Shown here: positions 1 to 11,103 of the stretch, one piece after another
Layout: each line of letters starts with the position of its first letter
Numbering within the stretch: position 1 is the stretch's first letter
DNA from: Capillidium heterosporum
Lineage: Eukaryota; Entomophthoromycota; Entomophthoromycetes; Entomophthorales; Capillidiaceae
NCBI GenBank assembly: GCA_016630905.1
Contig: WBMQ01000004.1
Coordinates: 496,001-560,000 of the forward strand
DNA length: 64,000 nucleotides
Direction: 5' to 3'
Translations under genes and position numbers: made by a program
Notes under the pieces: model-generated
The model's input: the letters and a program-made list of their open reading frames with translations, nothing else
The model's database searches: none
Told to the model about the DNA's origin: nothing

Positions 1-888
1 TGCTACCGAGTTCAACCGTGCCCAGCAGTTTGTCAACTTTGAGTTGGAGTTCGAGAAATTGCGAGCGTTGAACCATCGATTCCTCTCCAAAACAATCGCC
101 TTTAAGCAAGATTCTCAGAACCCTATAATTGTTTTGGAAGACGGTCAGCTTTCTGGCCTAGATCAATATCTCTTACGGAATCCTCCACTATCTGAATACC
201 TCTGTCAAATAATCTTCTATCAGGTGGCTCAGGCCCTACATTACTTGCACCAGAAGAAATTATCATTCGAGTTTTTGGATCTAGATTACATACGCTTGGA
301 GGAGCTGGACCTCTCGTACGCTGATGACCAGGAGGATGATGATTGCTACGACAAAGAGTTCAGACTAGCCCTGCTGTCGACCTCCTGTTTAAACTTGAAA
401 CCCAATAGGCTTCTACCCGTTGGAGGATTTGAAGGCTTTGGGGTGCTGCTTGGCATCAGCTTTGTGTGGCAGTTTACCTAGTTGTTTGCGACCACCGCTC
501 CCTCACCGTAAGCCAGGGTCCACCTACCATCCATGAGTTGAATTTGATCCAGGACTCCTTACCTGATGGCATCTCGTACGGAGGTACTATATTTTTGTTT
601 GGATTCAAAACTAACCTTATCCTTTTCACTTAGCTATCAATTTCATAGGTACTTTAGTCTATAACCCAATTTTCGAAAAAGGGGGTAAAGGAAGTTTGGA
701 TCACAGTTGGCTGGTAAGTATACATATAGCTTTTTGGCTTTGAATTTGATACTGACAATGCATTTTTTAATTTGTTGTAGAGCTGTGATCTGACTAAGCG
801 AACCAAGAACCCCAAGCGTGGTACCGACACCATCGAACCTAGCAGTCAACTAACTCCCAGGTCGAAAAATAAGAGTATGAAGGGATGA
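1..888 (+). CDS. Protein kinase-like protein, 5' end outside window
   Basis: Only the later part of the gene is present, so no start can be given. The visible protein has a kinase-like helix C (E..KL..LNH), a hinge-like 'IVLEDGQLSGLDQYL' stretch, the 'QVAQALHYLHQK' helix that precedes a catalytic loop, and a terminal 'DHSWL' resembling kinase subdomain XI. The catalytic loop is not HRD but 'SFEFLDLDYI', and no DFG is seen, so what is visible looks like a pseudokinase. Introns are likely at about 586-634 and 715-780, and the last exon ends in a basic tail with stop TGA at 886-888. The frame shifts by one base near 433-440: the downstream frame gives an 'LWGAAW' segment like the D.W..G helix. 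This may be a sequence error or decay. Family-level call only. Confidence 0.5.
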
Positions 889-1426
889 AGGGGGATTTCT
901 GAAGAATTTTATATTAATATAAACTCAATTCTTTGCCATTTATCAGGGCTTTGTTGTAGTTCAAGTATTGAGCTTTATTTATATTTGAGTTTGTTTTCGA
1001 ATGTTTTTCAAAATGTACGAAATTATATATTCACTATATTATGCTGATGTATTGTAATTTTAAACCCTTTGATACATATATATTAGATAGCTAAAATACA
1101 TGCCAAGATATCTTCAAATCTATCAAAAACTTTGGATGGATAGATCTTAAACTAGAAGGCAATGGTTAACTCAGTAGTTTTTGAAAATACCTATGAACTA
1201 ACAGAAAGGTATCTTTTAAATTGGCTATAAAGTTATAAGCCAGCCTAAAGCCTTCCAGGCTGTAAACATCTAAACTACACTGTCCCATCAACCTGTTTGA
1301 CGACTCGTATCCCTATAACCATAGTCCTTTTGATTGAAAGAGCTGGTAACCATTTATGACGTAGCTAATTTTCTCAAGAGGTTTAAAATCCGTTTGACTT
1401 TACGTTTCGCTAAAATTCATTTTAAA
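889..1426. other. Intergenic, no gene seen
   Basis: AT-rich spacer between the kinase-like gene and the SH3BGR-type gene. It holds short poly-T and TATA-like runs but no open frame or RNA gene that I can support. Confidence 0.5.
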
Positions 1427-3433
1427 ATGTCTGACATAAACAAAGAGAACAGCAGTATCGAAGTTAAAGAGAAAGATGCTTTAACCGAAGTAGCTACGGA
1501 AGCTAGTCCAATTAGAAAGGATGATGCAGAAAATAATAAGGATATCTCGGGTATATTTTATTTAGCAAAGAGTAGCTCAATACTAACTTTTTAAATTAAA
1601 GCCGAGAGTAAGAATATCGAAAGTGTTGAAGATGAAGGTAACTAGTTTTTAATTTATATATTATTTATTCATATATATTCTTCATTTAGCTAATAAGCTA
1701 GAAGACAGTAAAGTTAAGTCAGCATTGGAATCAAAAGTAGATGGTAAGTTTAATTTCTTGGAAAGTTTTGATTTTCGAAGCTATACGTATATTCTATATA
1801 AGCTAACTCTCCCATTTTAGCTATCGATCTGGAAGCTAAATCCGACAAGTCCACCTTAAAGGCTGATAGTAAATCCAATGAAGTTAATTCAATTGAAGAT
1901 CTGTTACTCCAAGCAACTGGGAATTTAGCTGATAGTATAAACACCGATTCTCTAAAAGTAGATTCCAATAAAGCAATCGCTTCGGAGAAAGAAGGTGAAA
2001 AAACTAGCGTTAAATCCACCCACGATAGTGCAATTGAAGACCTATTACTTCTAGCACAGGAGAACTTGGCTGACGTTGTAAATGTCAATCCCACCAAAGC
2101 AAACCCCGATAAAGAAGTCGAACCAAAGCAAACTGAAGATCAACAACCAGAAGAGAAAAAATCGATTGAAGCGACTATAAAACCAGAAGTTGTAGAGCTT
2201 CAAGCATCTATTCCTGCTGAAGCTGATAGTGTCAAGGTTTCCAACATCGATACAGCTGAATTAATTTCTACCGATGCTGTCGATGCTACTGCCCTGCCTC
2301 AAAGCATCAAGGATGATATCGAAACCATTACCAAGAATCTATCTTCCATCGATTCCAATTTGGAAAACTTGGACCTATCGTCAACTATCAAGGAAAATTT
2401 AAATGAAGTAAAGGATGAAGATACAGTGGATAGGGATGTCAAGTCAGACCTAGAGTTGAAGGTAGTGGAGCCAGTGCCTTCTGAAATCGGCCAGGACAGC
2501 CCTAATGTCAAAACTCCGATACCTATATCGCACCCAGTACTTGTTCCGATAGCCGAGCCTCTAACTGGTGGGTTTTTATATAAAATTTGTTATACTTATC
2601 AATTTTTAGTGGAATCTGTAACTCTCGAGAAGGAAGTTGACAGTTCCAAAGATACAAAGGTTGAACTCAAAGAGTCTGATGTAGCTGAAACTAAAGTCCC
2701 TACCTCCGATCCGGTACCTGTCCCGGTGACTCAACCTTTGCCTGGTAAAATCCATTTTTTGAGCTTATACTAATCAAGTAGCTGAAGTTTCGGCTCCAGA
2801 AAAAGCAGTTACATTGACTGAGGAACCTAAAGCCGTTTCAAAACCCAAAGGTAACCTCAGTTTTGAACCATAATTTGTTCATAAGTATATGGAAAATGTA
2901 GATTCGGAAAAACCAATCGAGAAAAAAGTCGATACTACCAAAGACCTAATTGATGAGTTTGATGAGCTCGGCTTGACTGAAGCGGAAGCACAGCAGCTGT
3001 TGAAAGAAGAGAAGGAGCAGCTCAAAGCTCAGAATCAAGGAATACCCACTCATCCAACTCTACGGTTCGTCGGTTTCTGGGAACATGAAGGTATCTCTTC
3101 ATTGGAATCCAGCTCTAACCTATTTTCCCTAAACTTTTTAGATTAAAAAGGCACAAAGCCGTATGATCAACGCTTTAGAGCGGTTCAAAGTCAAATATGA
3201 GTTTGTCGACTTGGCTGCTGATCCTGAGGCACGTAACTATATTAAGCGTAAAAACCCTAGTTCTACCGCCATACCTCAACTCTACGTCAATGGCGAATTC
3301 AAGATGGTAAGTTTGTTGAATTTAAAATGTGCGTTTATGCAACTTTTTTACAATGTAGGAGTATGAGGAGTTTGACGAGCTTTTGGAGTACGATGAGTTA
3401 TTAGATGAACTTGGGGTGGATTATGACTACTGA
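1427..3433 (+). CDS. SH3BGR-type thioredoxin-fold protein with long acidic leader
   Basis: The C-terminal ~90 residues match the SH3-binding glutamic-acid-rich family, a thioredoxin/glutaredoxin fold lacking the redox CXXC. Seen are 'LYGSSVSGNMK', then 'IKKAQSRM', 'KYEFVDLAADPEARNYIK', 'IPQLYVNGEF' and 'EYEEFDELLE'. The preceding ~400 residues are acidic and probably disordered. They contain two ~30-residue repeats (each with 'IEDLLL..A..NLAD') and two P-V-P-V/I..PL segments. Start ATG 1427; a TTG further upstream in the same frame is less likely. Exons: 1427-1550, 1602-1637, 1690-1743, 1821-2567, 2610-2744, 2782-2850, 2902-3090, then two more to TGA 3431-3433. Within the 2902-3090 exon the leader frame and the 'LYGSSVSGN' frame differ by +1 around the CCC-A at about 3053. 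Molecular role in fungi is not known to me. Confidence 0.75.
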
Positions 3434-4120
3434 TGCTTGGAACTTTACTTTTCCGTTTAATTAAAATCTTTACATTAGATAACTGTTCTATTTTAAATCC
3501 TGACTTTTATATACTCTATTTCACTAAGCTTTAATGTACTGCCAGCCTAACAGCTGTTAAGTTGAAGACAGTTCTTAACTAGATAGTTGAAGGCTTCGGG
3601 TGAAAAGATCTTTGTATAGGATAGTTTAAATCTGAAGTTCATCCTTACTCATGTTTAATAAGTTGTACCAAGAACCCATCACAGAAGTCTTAAATAATAT
3701 AAAAGACGGCTTTTACGTGCTATAACTTAACGGTTCGTTGAAACAGCTGTGAAAAAAGTATAGTATTTAGTAGTAAGTCCAACTATGTACATGGGTTTTA
3801 CTTTGGAATTGATGACATAAACATAAACTATACAGTAGTCTAAAATTAAGATAGGAATGGTATACAAAACTAGCCAAGTATAATGCAAAAATTAATTCAT
3901 TGTAGTTATTGCAAACAACTCGATCCCTACAAAGTTTTAGTAAAAAGGGGTTAGAAGGGATGGCTAATAAATTTTAGTTGGTTTAGTACACATCTTAGAC
4001 AAAAGTAAAAGTTAGGGTAAGGAAATGTTAGGTAACCAACTAAGAGCACTCAACTTTAGGATCCTTAAAGGAGTATAGATGATGCAAGTAAAAAGCTGGC
4101 ATGGTTTTGAGGCTGCAATA
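3434..4120. other. Convergent intergenic spacer
   Basis: Lies between two gene 3' ends (SH3BGR-type on plus, SF1 on minus). AT-rich, no supported gene; it presumably carries both polyadenylation regions. Confidence 0.45.
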
Positions 4121-6126
4121 ACTAAGGCTGTTGAGTAGCTTGATCAAAGTGAGAATCGGATGGACCCGATACGTTGGGTTGCACATTCGGTGGGGGTGGT
4201 GGGGGAATGGACTGCCCATAGGCGCCGTAGTTTTGGTAGCCATTAGCCATCATCTGGTTGTAGGAATTGGGGTCCCATTGGCCGGGCATAGCGGTATAAC
4301 CTAAAGCAATTTAAAGTAAGTACGATTAAATTTGGCAATAACAATACCGTAACCGGGATAAGCCTGCATGTTGTGATAACCATAGGCTGCCAAATTGGGA
4401 TCAGCATGGTTGGCAGCGTTGTAAGCCTCCCAAGCGGCGGCGTTATCAGCACCTTCGACATGGGTAGTCTCATTAGCTTGGGTGCCGTAAGCTCCCTACA
4501 TAAAAAGGGTATTAGAAACTGTACATCAATGGAAAAAAGATACCATGGTAGCGTTGGGTTGATTGCCAGCAGCAGGTGGGTTGGATGGGACATCTTCACC
4601 AAGCTCCTTCATCAAATTGACATACTCGGTATCCAATTGCTGGTCTCGCTGCTTAGCCAACTCCAATGCTTCGGGATCATGGCGCTGCATGCAGTCACGA
4701 GCCGTATGGCCGACCCCGTTACAGATCTTACAGATCAAATTGACAGTGAAGTTCTGCGTCTCGGGACACTCGAAGCGCCTATGGCCAACGGCACCGCAAT
4801 TGGGACAGATCTGATTCTCGTCGTCACGTAACGTACCATTGAGGGATGCTAGCTCACGTAGTTGTTGGCGTTTCAACTCATTTTGCCCTTCAGGAACCGA
4901 AGCCGACTATAGAATATGATTAGTAAAGGCAAAATATTGATTAAAAGTACGGTTTCGATGATCTTCTCGATCATACGTATGGCTTTGCGGATCTTGTCAT
5001 CGGAATCGCCGGTGATGAGGCAGTGCAGTTCCTCGTCGATGCCGGGGATGGGGGCGGCGTCGTTACGACGCCCCTCCTTGACACTCCCCTTGCCACGAAT
5101 ACTAATCTTACAACCAGACTCGGTTTCCATCTTCTTTAACGTGTTACCACGGGGGCCGATGAGCAACCCAATGAAGTTAATCTCGGGGTGTTCCTTGGCT
5201 GGAATGAAGAACTTCTCACCCAGCTTACTGGGGCGCTTGTAGTCTGCTGGGGGTTTGAAGTCGGGGTTCTCCTTGATGGCTTGTTCGATGAGCTTGTGGC
5301 GCTCATCCTCCAGCTTCTTGCGGTAGCGGAACTCGCGTGTGTTGACTCTTTTACCATCGGTGTTGTAGACGGGTTCCGGAGATGGTGAACGTCTGTCTTC
5401 GGGTGGAACGATATCGTTGGTGCGTAGCTTTATACCAATCTCCTCAAGGCGTAAGTAGGCTATAAAAAGGTTAGTTTTAAAATAGATTGGAGGTCCATAC
5501 TTAGGTATTTTTTGATTTGATCGGGTGGCATGTTGGAGGGTAGGGTGGTGGGCATACCCGGTAAATTAACTTTCGTGGAACTGTCACCCCAACGACTCTT
5601 TCTTTTTGGAGTACCATCTTCATTTACTAATAGTTAATGTTAGTATCTCATTGAATAATAAAAAGCTACAGAGCTGAGGTTCCGCTTTTCTTTCTGATTT
5701 AGCTTCCCTCCTCGAATCGGCTCCAGTCTCATCTATTCTATAGATTTCACCGTTATCTACCCTGGAAGGCGAGAACCCTCTCCTAGAACGACGACTGTCC
5801 TCTTCATCTCGTCTTGAGCTGCTGTGACGACCTGGACTTTGTTCTCTACGATCTCTATATCGATCGCGATGGCTATCCCTATGGCGATCTGATTCTCTAT
5901 CACCTCTACCATCTCTTTCATTTCGATCCCTTCTATCACCTCGGTCCTTCTCCCTTCCACGTTCCCTACCGCGTTCCCTATCTACGTCCCGCTCCCGAAC
6001 TTCTGAATCGAAGCGACTGGACCTACTTTTGGGCGAAGCATCTTTTTGGCTGGAAGCTTCGTCGTGGGAGTTGGAACCTACCTTGCGTCTTCCCAATGGG
6101 ATGTTGTTGGTGCCGGTTATCTTCAT
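4121..6126 (-). CDS. MSL5: Branchpoint-binding protein (SF1/BBP)
   Basis: Binds the intron branch-point sequence during commitment-complex assembly together with U2AF/Mud2 in the nucleus (established for the family). From the N terminus: an Arg/Asp/Ser-rich segment (RDRDR-like, residues ~40-125), the SF1 helix-hairpin region ('[16 protein letters not shown]'), the KH-QUA2 domain with '[18 protein letters not shown]' and '[16 protein letters not shown]', two CCHC zinc knuckles ([14 protein letters not shown] and [14 protein letters not shown]), and a Pro/Gln/Asn-rich tail with a six-proline run. Start ATG 6124-6126; stop TAG 4121-4123. At least five short introns, the first at about 5669-5627 on the minus strand. 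The alternative 3' frame reaching 4040 is not used, because the proline-rich frame continues the exon. The abundance of short introns in this window fits an active spliceosome. Confidence 0.93.
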
Positions 6127-7766
6127 TTCAACTTTAGAGGTGGAACTTGGCAGTTCACTAAATTTTTAGTTACAGACTTCAAATCTTTTGTTAGCCAATA
6201 GGATCCACTTCTGTTTGGCTTAGTAGTTTCAGTTCAAATTTAAGCGAAATGTTTAGGGAATTGCTCTAACAAATTAATTTTACTTTTAGCACAGGTGAGT
6301 TTGGTTTCTGATTGTTAAGAAATCCAATTAAACTTTACAGATATGTATAGCACAGTTCATTAATTGGACTGCTTTGCCATTTACTTTAAACATTTGCTGG
6401 AAAGCTTTTAGTTCAAGTATTTGCAGTTTTATTCTATGATACCTAACCATTCCATAACCATTTCGTCTAATCACACAAGTCTGAATTCTATAGATACTAG
6501 TAAATATATATATATAATTCAAGTATATACAGTCTATTATTCAATAAAATGAGCTCTATCTTATTTATACGAGTATTTTCATTTATATGGTTTTAATTTG
6601 AGAATATAAAAATAAAGATAGTGATTGTAAGGAAATATTTCTAAATCAGCTGTAGTTTCGATTAATAACCAGAATTAAGATTTATATCCCAGACTCATGG
6701 ACTACCAGTTTGGCATCTATCCTATCAATGCTAGATATTCCCTTTAACATGGATTAAGCATTTAATTTAGCATTGTCTGTCCCAACCAACCTCTGCATTG
6801 TCTAAAATTATTGTCAATTACCCAGAAGAATTCGATGGATTTTGATACTGGTGGATTAGGTAAAATGCTAATTATCAGTACTTAGAGTACCAACTACTGA
6901 AGATGAGTAATCTATATAAGGCCCACGGTGAACTTAGTAGTAAGTTAAATAGTTATTAAATAAACGTCTTGAATCATTTGATACTTTCTTCTGCTATTGG
7001 CATAGTATGGACTCCCTACAATAGTATAAGTTAGAACTGAGAATTGCATCTCTCCAAGACCGAGAGTTGTACAGACTTGAACCGAATCTTAGAACTCAAG
7101 TTAAACAATGAATTTGACGACGTTTCTTAGCCTCATGGCTACGATCAAAGTATTCCTGCCCGCTCAATGCCTCTGGATCCGACTCCAGGCACGGTTTCCT
7201 CTTTATATAGCCTTTTTGTCAACTTCTTTAACCTTTATGGAGTATTGGCTACTATGGCATCCTGGCTAACTCCTGCTGGTAAGCGTTCTTGGTGGACATC
7301 TCCCAACAATATTTAAAATTGATTAAACCTATTAAAATAGCATGGCCCAACTGTATTTTAGCACTTACTAGTAACAGATATAGTAGTTTATATGATGTAG
7401 TATATGTATATACTTTTTAGAAACTTTTTAAACAAGTATAAATTTTGAAATATATCATTAATAGGATGCATTACTGCATTAATACAGAATAACTGTATTG
7501 TTATTGACAATATTTTTAGATATCCTTTACAATACACAGTGCTTTAACCAGTAGCTAAACCGTTAGAGTATAGTATATTTGCTTAATCATAAAATTTTAA
7601 ACTTTTTCAAGCATATGTAAAAATGCAGTTCTAGACCACACTTCAAACTAATGGAATTCGGAATCCTGATGCAAGTTTGGGCAAAAGCGCTTTTACCCAA
7701 AGTGTTAAGTTTCAAACTAACCTTGGATTTTGCTGCAGCAGCTTAACTTTTATCAGTCTTTGTAAA
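6127..7766. other. Long intergenic region
   Basis: About 1.6 kb between the divergent SF1 and Zn2Cys6 regulator genes. Mostly AT-rich. A 54-codon plus-strand frame at 7107 and a 39-codon basic minus-strand frame over about 7110-7225 exist. Neither has a recognisable domain nor convincing splice signals, so neither is called as a gene. The first part should hold the SF1 promoter and the last part the regulator promoter. Confidence 0.4.
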
Positions 7767-9785
7767 ATGAAACGGGAAAGAGGATTAAAACCGCGTGGGC
7801 CCAAGCCTTTAGTCTGCGATTTTTGTTACCATAAGAAGGCCAAGTGTGACCGAGTGACCCCTAAATGTGGATCCTGTACTCAACGCAATATAGAGTGTAG
7901 CTACCTCCGCAATAATTTTATTGGTGTGCTCAACCCAGCCCTGCCATCCAACTCAAGTGATACTAGCGTGACTCTAGTTAGCCCAGTGCAAAACATCAGG
8001 CAGGAGTTGTTTTTATCCATCAACTACACCCCAACCAACTACAAGAAGCTTATCAGCGAAGAGATTAGCAAAGTCGAAGAAGTTAATGGAATGAAAAAGA
8101 TTGTCAAACCTAGTAAGAGTAAGAGGGCTTTAAGTATCTATAGACCAAACAGCTTTACGTTACCCAAGATAAACAGTAAGTGGTCCTATGCCATAAGAAA
8201 TTTGATCCAAAAGTCCCTCTTCAAGGAATTTGAAAATCGAATTATAGTTGCTGAAGATGGGCATTGCTTATACCAAGGCTGCTCGCTAGCTTCCTACTAT
8301 TTATGCACGAACTCCCACTTAATTTCTCACGACTCCAAAAGTTTTCAAAATGAACAAGCTAAACCGACTTTCAATTCCGAATTGCATGTAAATCCTAGCT
8401 TCAAGGTAACAGCTTCTTCGATAGTATTACGGGATCAGCTTATAGAATTATACTTTGCCTATATAAATTCTTTGTATCCTTTGGTCAATCCTATCACCTT
8501 TTACAACAGATTGCGAAGTGGTGATACTTCGGATGCCTTTTTAGCTTTACTCAACATAATCTGTGTATGCGGGTCGTCCTACCACCCTGAGAAGCCGTTG
8601 GCACGTGCTGCTGCCATCCTGTTTTCGGCCGAATTTACAAAATACGTCAAGCGTATCTACCTAAAGCCTTCTTTGACCGCCATACAGGCCTTCACTATTT
8701 CTAGCTACCATATCAGCATCTGCGAATCCGACCAAATAATCAATAGAGGCTACTTCTTTCTAGGTTTAGCGCAGCGCATGTGCCTTCAATTAGGTATTCA
8801 TGCCACGAACAAACGTCTCAAGAAGTCAAATCCTACTCGATACAGGTTCCAACCCTGCCTGTGGTGGCTGATATCCTGCAGTGAGATCTGCGTCGGGCAC
8901 ATATTTGGCTTACCCTACAACTACGGTGCTCCTCGTATTTCCCCCATACCCAATATAGACGCGTCCACCATATCTTCAGTAACCTTCAATAGCTCAAGTA
9001 GTATCCTAATCGAGCCCGAGATCACCAAATTCACACCATCTCAGAACGCCGAGTACGCGACTCGGTTCTTCAAACTGTTCACCATAGTCGATAGGATAGC
9101 CAGACTGCAGCGTACCATACCTCGGAACCACAACAACGTCAACACTAAGTTGAGCTCCAGGCTGACTACTGACGTAGACCGCTGCATCCAAGCTCTTTTG
9201 AACTGGTATGTTAAGAACTTAGCCTCCAAGGACCGCGACTACTTGACGACTTTGAACTGCTTGAATTTGCACGACGCCAACCTCTTCATATTCTTCATAT
9301 CCATACTCACTGACCTGACCAAGATCTTTATACCTAGGTATTCGACTACCAAGTCGAGTAGTATCGGGGATTTTGGCGAGATCTTCGAATTGTGTGAGAT
9401 TTTAGAGCAGCGAAACAAAGTTTCTATGACCACCTTTGTCAACTCCAGCCCTTTAATGCGCTGTGTGTGGGGGGCCGTTTTAGTAGTGGATATGGTGGAG
9501 AAGTTTGACGACTCTATGCTATATCCTTCGTCTTGCTTCCACTGGTACACCATGCTGCAGGCTATATTTACCTTCATCATCGCTTCGGATCGGGTCAACG
9601 ATTTAGTCAAATCCAATCTTTTGCGGCCCGAAAGTACCCCTTACTTGCAAGTCCGCAAAAGGTTACGTACTTCTATACTCTTTTTGCAGGGGAAAATCGT
9701 CCAGCACCGTAACCGTTGGGCCGTATTGAGAGATTTGGAATTGGTCGTCACTCCTTTCGTCCATAGTAGGTTGAATCTGTCCTAA
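7767..9785 (+). CDS. Zn2Cys6 fungal-specific transcription factor
   Basis: 672-residue regulator with no intron. A binuclear zinc cluster occupies residues 17-44 with spacing C-X2-C-X6-C-X6-C-X2-C-X6-C (Cys 17, 20, 27, 34, 37, 44), flanked by basic residues (KPRGPK before it). A Fungal_trans middle-homology region follows from about residue 225 ('LRDQLIELYFAYINSLYPLV', later 'LGLAQRMCLQLGIH'). I chose ATG 7767 because it lies immediately before the zinc cluster; the same frame is open to 7677 but that stretch has no domain. Its 3' end faces the HD-oxygenase gene 226 bp away, which together with the divergent dioxygenase makes a three-gene group. A role as pathway regulator of those two enzymes is inference from position only. 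Confidence 0.9.
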   Translation: MKRERGLKPRGPKPLVCDFCYHKKAKCDRVTPKCGSCTQRNIECSYLRNNFIGVLNPALPSNSSDTSVTLVSPVQNIRQELFLSINYTPTNYKKLISEEISKVEEVNGMKKIVKPSKSKRALSIYRPNSFTLPKINSKWSYAIRNLIQKSLFKEFENRIIVAEDGHCLYQGCSLASYYLCTNSHLISHDSKSFQNEQAKPTFNSELHVNPSFKVTASSIVLRDQLIELYFAYINSLYPLVNPITFYNRLRSGDTSDAFLALLNIICVCGSSYHPEKPLARAAAILFSAEFTKYVKRIYLKPSLTAIQAFTISSYHISICESDQIINRGYFFLGLAQRMCLQLGIHATNKRLKKSNPTRYRFQPCLWWLISCSEICVGHIFGLPYNYGAPRISPIPNIDASTISSVTFNSSSSILIEPEITKFTPSQNAEYATRFFKLFTIVDRIARLQRTIPRNHNNVNTKLSSRLTTDVDRCIQALLNWYVKNLASKDRDYLTTLNCLNLHDANLFIFFISILTDLTKIFIPRYSTTKSSSIGDFGEIFELCEILEQRNKVSMTTFVNSSPLMRCVWGAVLVVDMVEKFDDSMLYPSSCFHWYTMLQAIFTFIIASDRVNDLVKSNLLRPESTPYLQVRKRLRTSILFLQGKIVQHRNRWAVLRDLELVVTPFVHSRLNLS

Positions 9786-10011
9786 TCCGTGAAAAGTTTA
9801 AATTATTTTTATTTCAAAACTAACTCTGCTTTGATTTCTCTTATACTATTTATATGCTAATTAAATATGTTGTTTGTTAAAGATGAACCAACTTTTGGCT
9901 GTATATTATGTAACTTACAGTTTATAAAAGACCGGTGTATGTAAAGTGTATGGAAGTTAGAAGTAACAAAGTATAAAACGAAATGTTAGTTTATTTACAA
10001 GTATGATCTAT

Positions 10012-10682
10012 TTAGTTTTGCTTTATTTCGAACTGCTTAATGAGATGCGTAATGGCCTTAGGTCTGTAGTAATTCAGAGGCAAGCTCTCATGATTGACCA
10101 ACTTAGCTTTATCGTCCCACAAGCGCATTTGTACGATCTCTTTGGAATAAGGATTGCGCTCAAACTCTTCGACCTGCTCCAAAGTGAACGGTCCACCCTA
10201 CAAAAAGTTAAATTTAAGTTAAAATCATAAAGTACCTGGTGGATGAGGGACATCTTACTAGCTTCCGACAGCTGGTCGTGGTAGTCGGTATATTTACCAG
10301 TTAAATACCGTTTGGCAATTACGTGCGACTCGACAAGTTGGCAGACCTTCTCACTGAAACCTAGCCTACGTAAGTAATTCCCACCTATAGCTTCGTGGCT
10401 CTGAACCCCAACCGATAATACGTTTTCCTTGGAGTCGGCTGATAGCATAGATACGGCCGATCCGGCATCAGCGAACTGACCAATGTCATGGAGTAAGGCA
10501 CCCAAAATGGTCTCGTCGTCAGCATCCTCATGGACGGCCTGTTCAGCACATTGGAGGCTGTGTTCCAGCTGGGAGATGGCTTCACCAAAGTACTCGGCCT
10601 CACTACCCTCGATCAATACTTTGAAGATGGAGTCGACGATCTCAGTGGCTCGAACTTCGAATTTGGAGCTTCCTTCTAACAT
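10012..10682 (-). CDS. HD-domain mixed-valent di-iron oxygenase, PhnZ/TmpB type
   Basis: 210-residue protein from two exons (10682-10236 and 10197-10012, one 38-nt intron). It matches the phosphonate-degradation HD oxygenases, which cleave the C-P bond of an alpha-hydroxy-phosphonate to release phosphate. Seen: 'YFGEAISQLEHSLQCA' (Y31, E34, H41), 'ALLHDIGQ' (H65, D66), 'SHEAIGG' (H96), 'VESHVIAK' (H120, K124), 'GGPFTLEQVEEFE' and 'QMRLWDDKAK' (R174, D177). As I remember bacterial PhnZ, its Y24, E27 and H34, H58, D59 sit at the same spacing, and H104, K108, R158 and D161 also align with a constant offset of 16. H62 of PhnZ is Q69 here. Divergent neighbour of the PhyH-type dioxygenase, which would supply the hydroxylated substrate. 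A TATA-like TATATAAG lies about 40 bp upstream. The actual substrate (2-aminoethyl-, trimethylaminoethyl- or another phosphonate) cannot be read from sequence. Confidence 0.85.
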
Positions 10683-11103
10683 CTTAGTTTGTTACTCGAA
10701 TTGAGTTCTAGGGTAAGAGCTTATATAGACAATCAAAAAATAAAGATTGACTGAAGCTAATAGTTTGGTGGGCTAAGTATCTTCTGCACTACTGACTATT
10801 TTTGGCTTATATAAAAATAAACATTTGGATTTTGACAGGAAATTTGTGACTCATTACGTCACGTGGAGCAAAGCTTTAACTTTATTTGATAAGCTAATTT
10901 GAGGTGCTCTATTGTATAAAGGGTGACGGGCATCCCTACAGAAACATGTCAGCAGTTAGGGGATGTAATTGGGTATATTTATATATCAAGCTACATGGGT
11001 TTAAGCCAAGTTTGTTCCGACCTTCAGATACAAACTTCACTTGAGTCCACTACCCAACTATAAATATCCAACTCCAAACTCTTCAACTTTGTAACAACAA
11101 AAA
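10683..11103. promoter_or_regulatory. Bidirectional promoter of the phosphonate-oxygenase-like pair
   Basis: 421 bp between divergent start codons. TATA-like elements lie at 10720-10727 (read on minus) and 11059-11066 (TATAAATA, read on plus), each about 40 bp from its ATG. Midway is a dense cluster: TGACTCA at 10847-10853 (Gcn4/AP-1-like), TTACGTCA at 10854-10861 (CRE-like) and CACGTG at 10860-10865 (bHLH E-box; the Pho4 core in yeasts). Binding by any of these factors is inferred from motif identity. Confidence 0.5.

Noticed and set aside
4040-4243. Alternative longer 3' frame for the SF1 gene
   Set aside because: The proline-rich frame ending at 4121 continues the preceding exon and matches SF1 tails; the other frame is unrelated.
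7107-7271. 54-codon plus-strand frame
   Set aside because: No domain, no good promoter, and the complementary strand is equally open over part of it.
7677-7766. Upstream extension of the Zn2Cys6 regulator
   Set aside because: It lacks an ATG at its beginning and adds 30 residues of no family character; ATG 7767 sits just before the zinc cluster.
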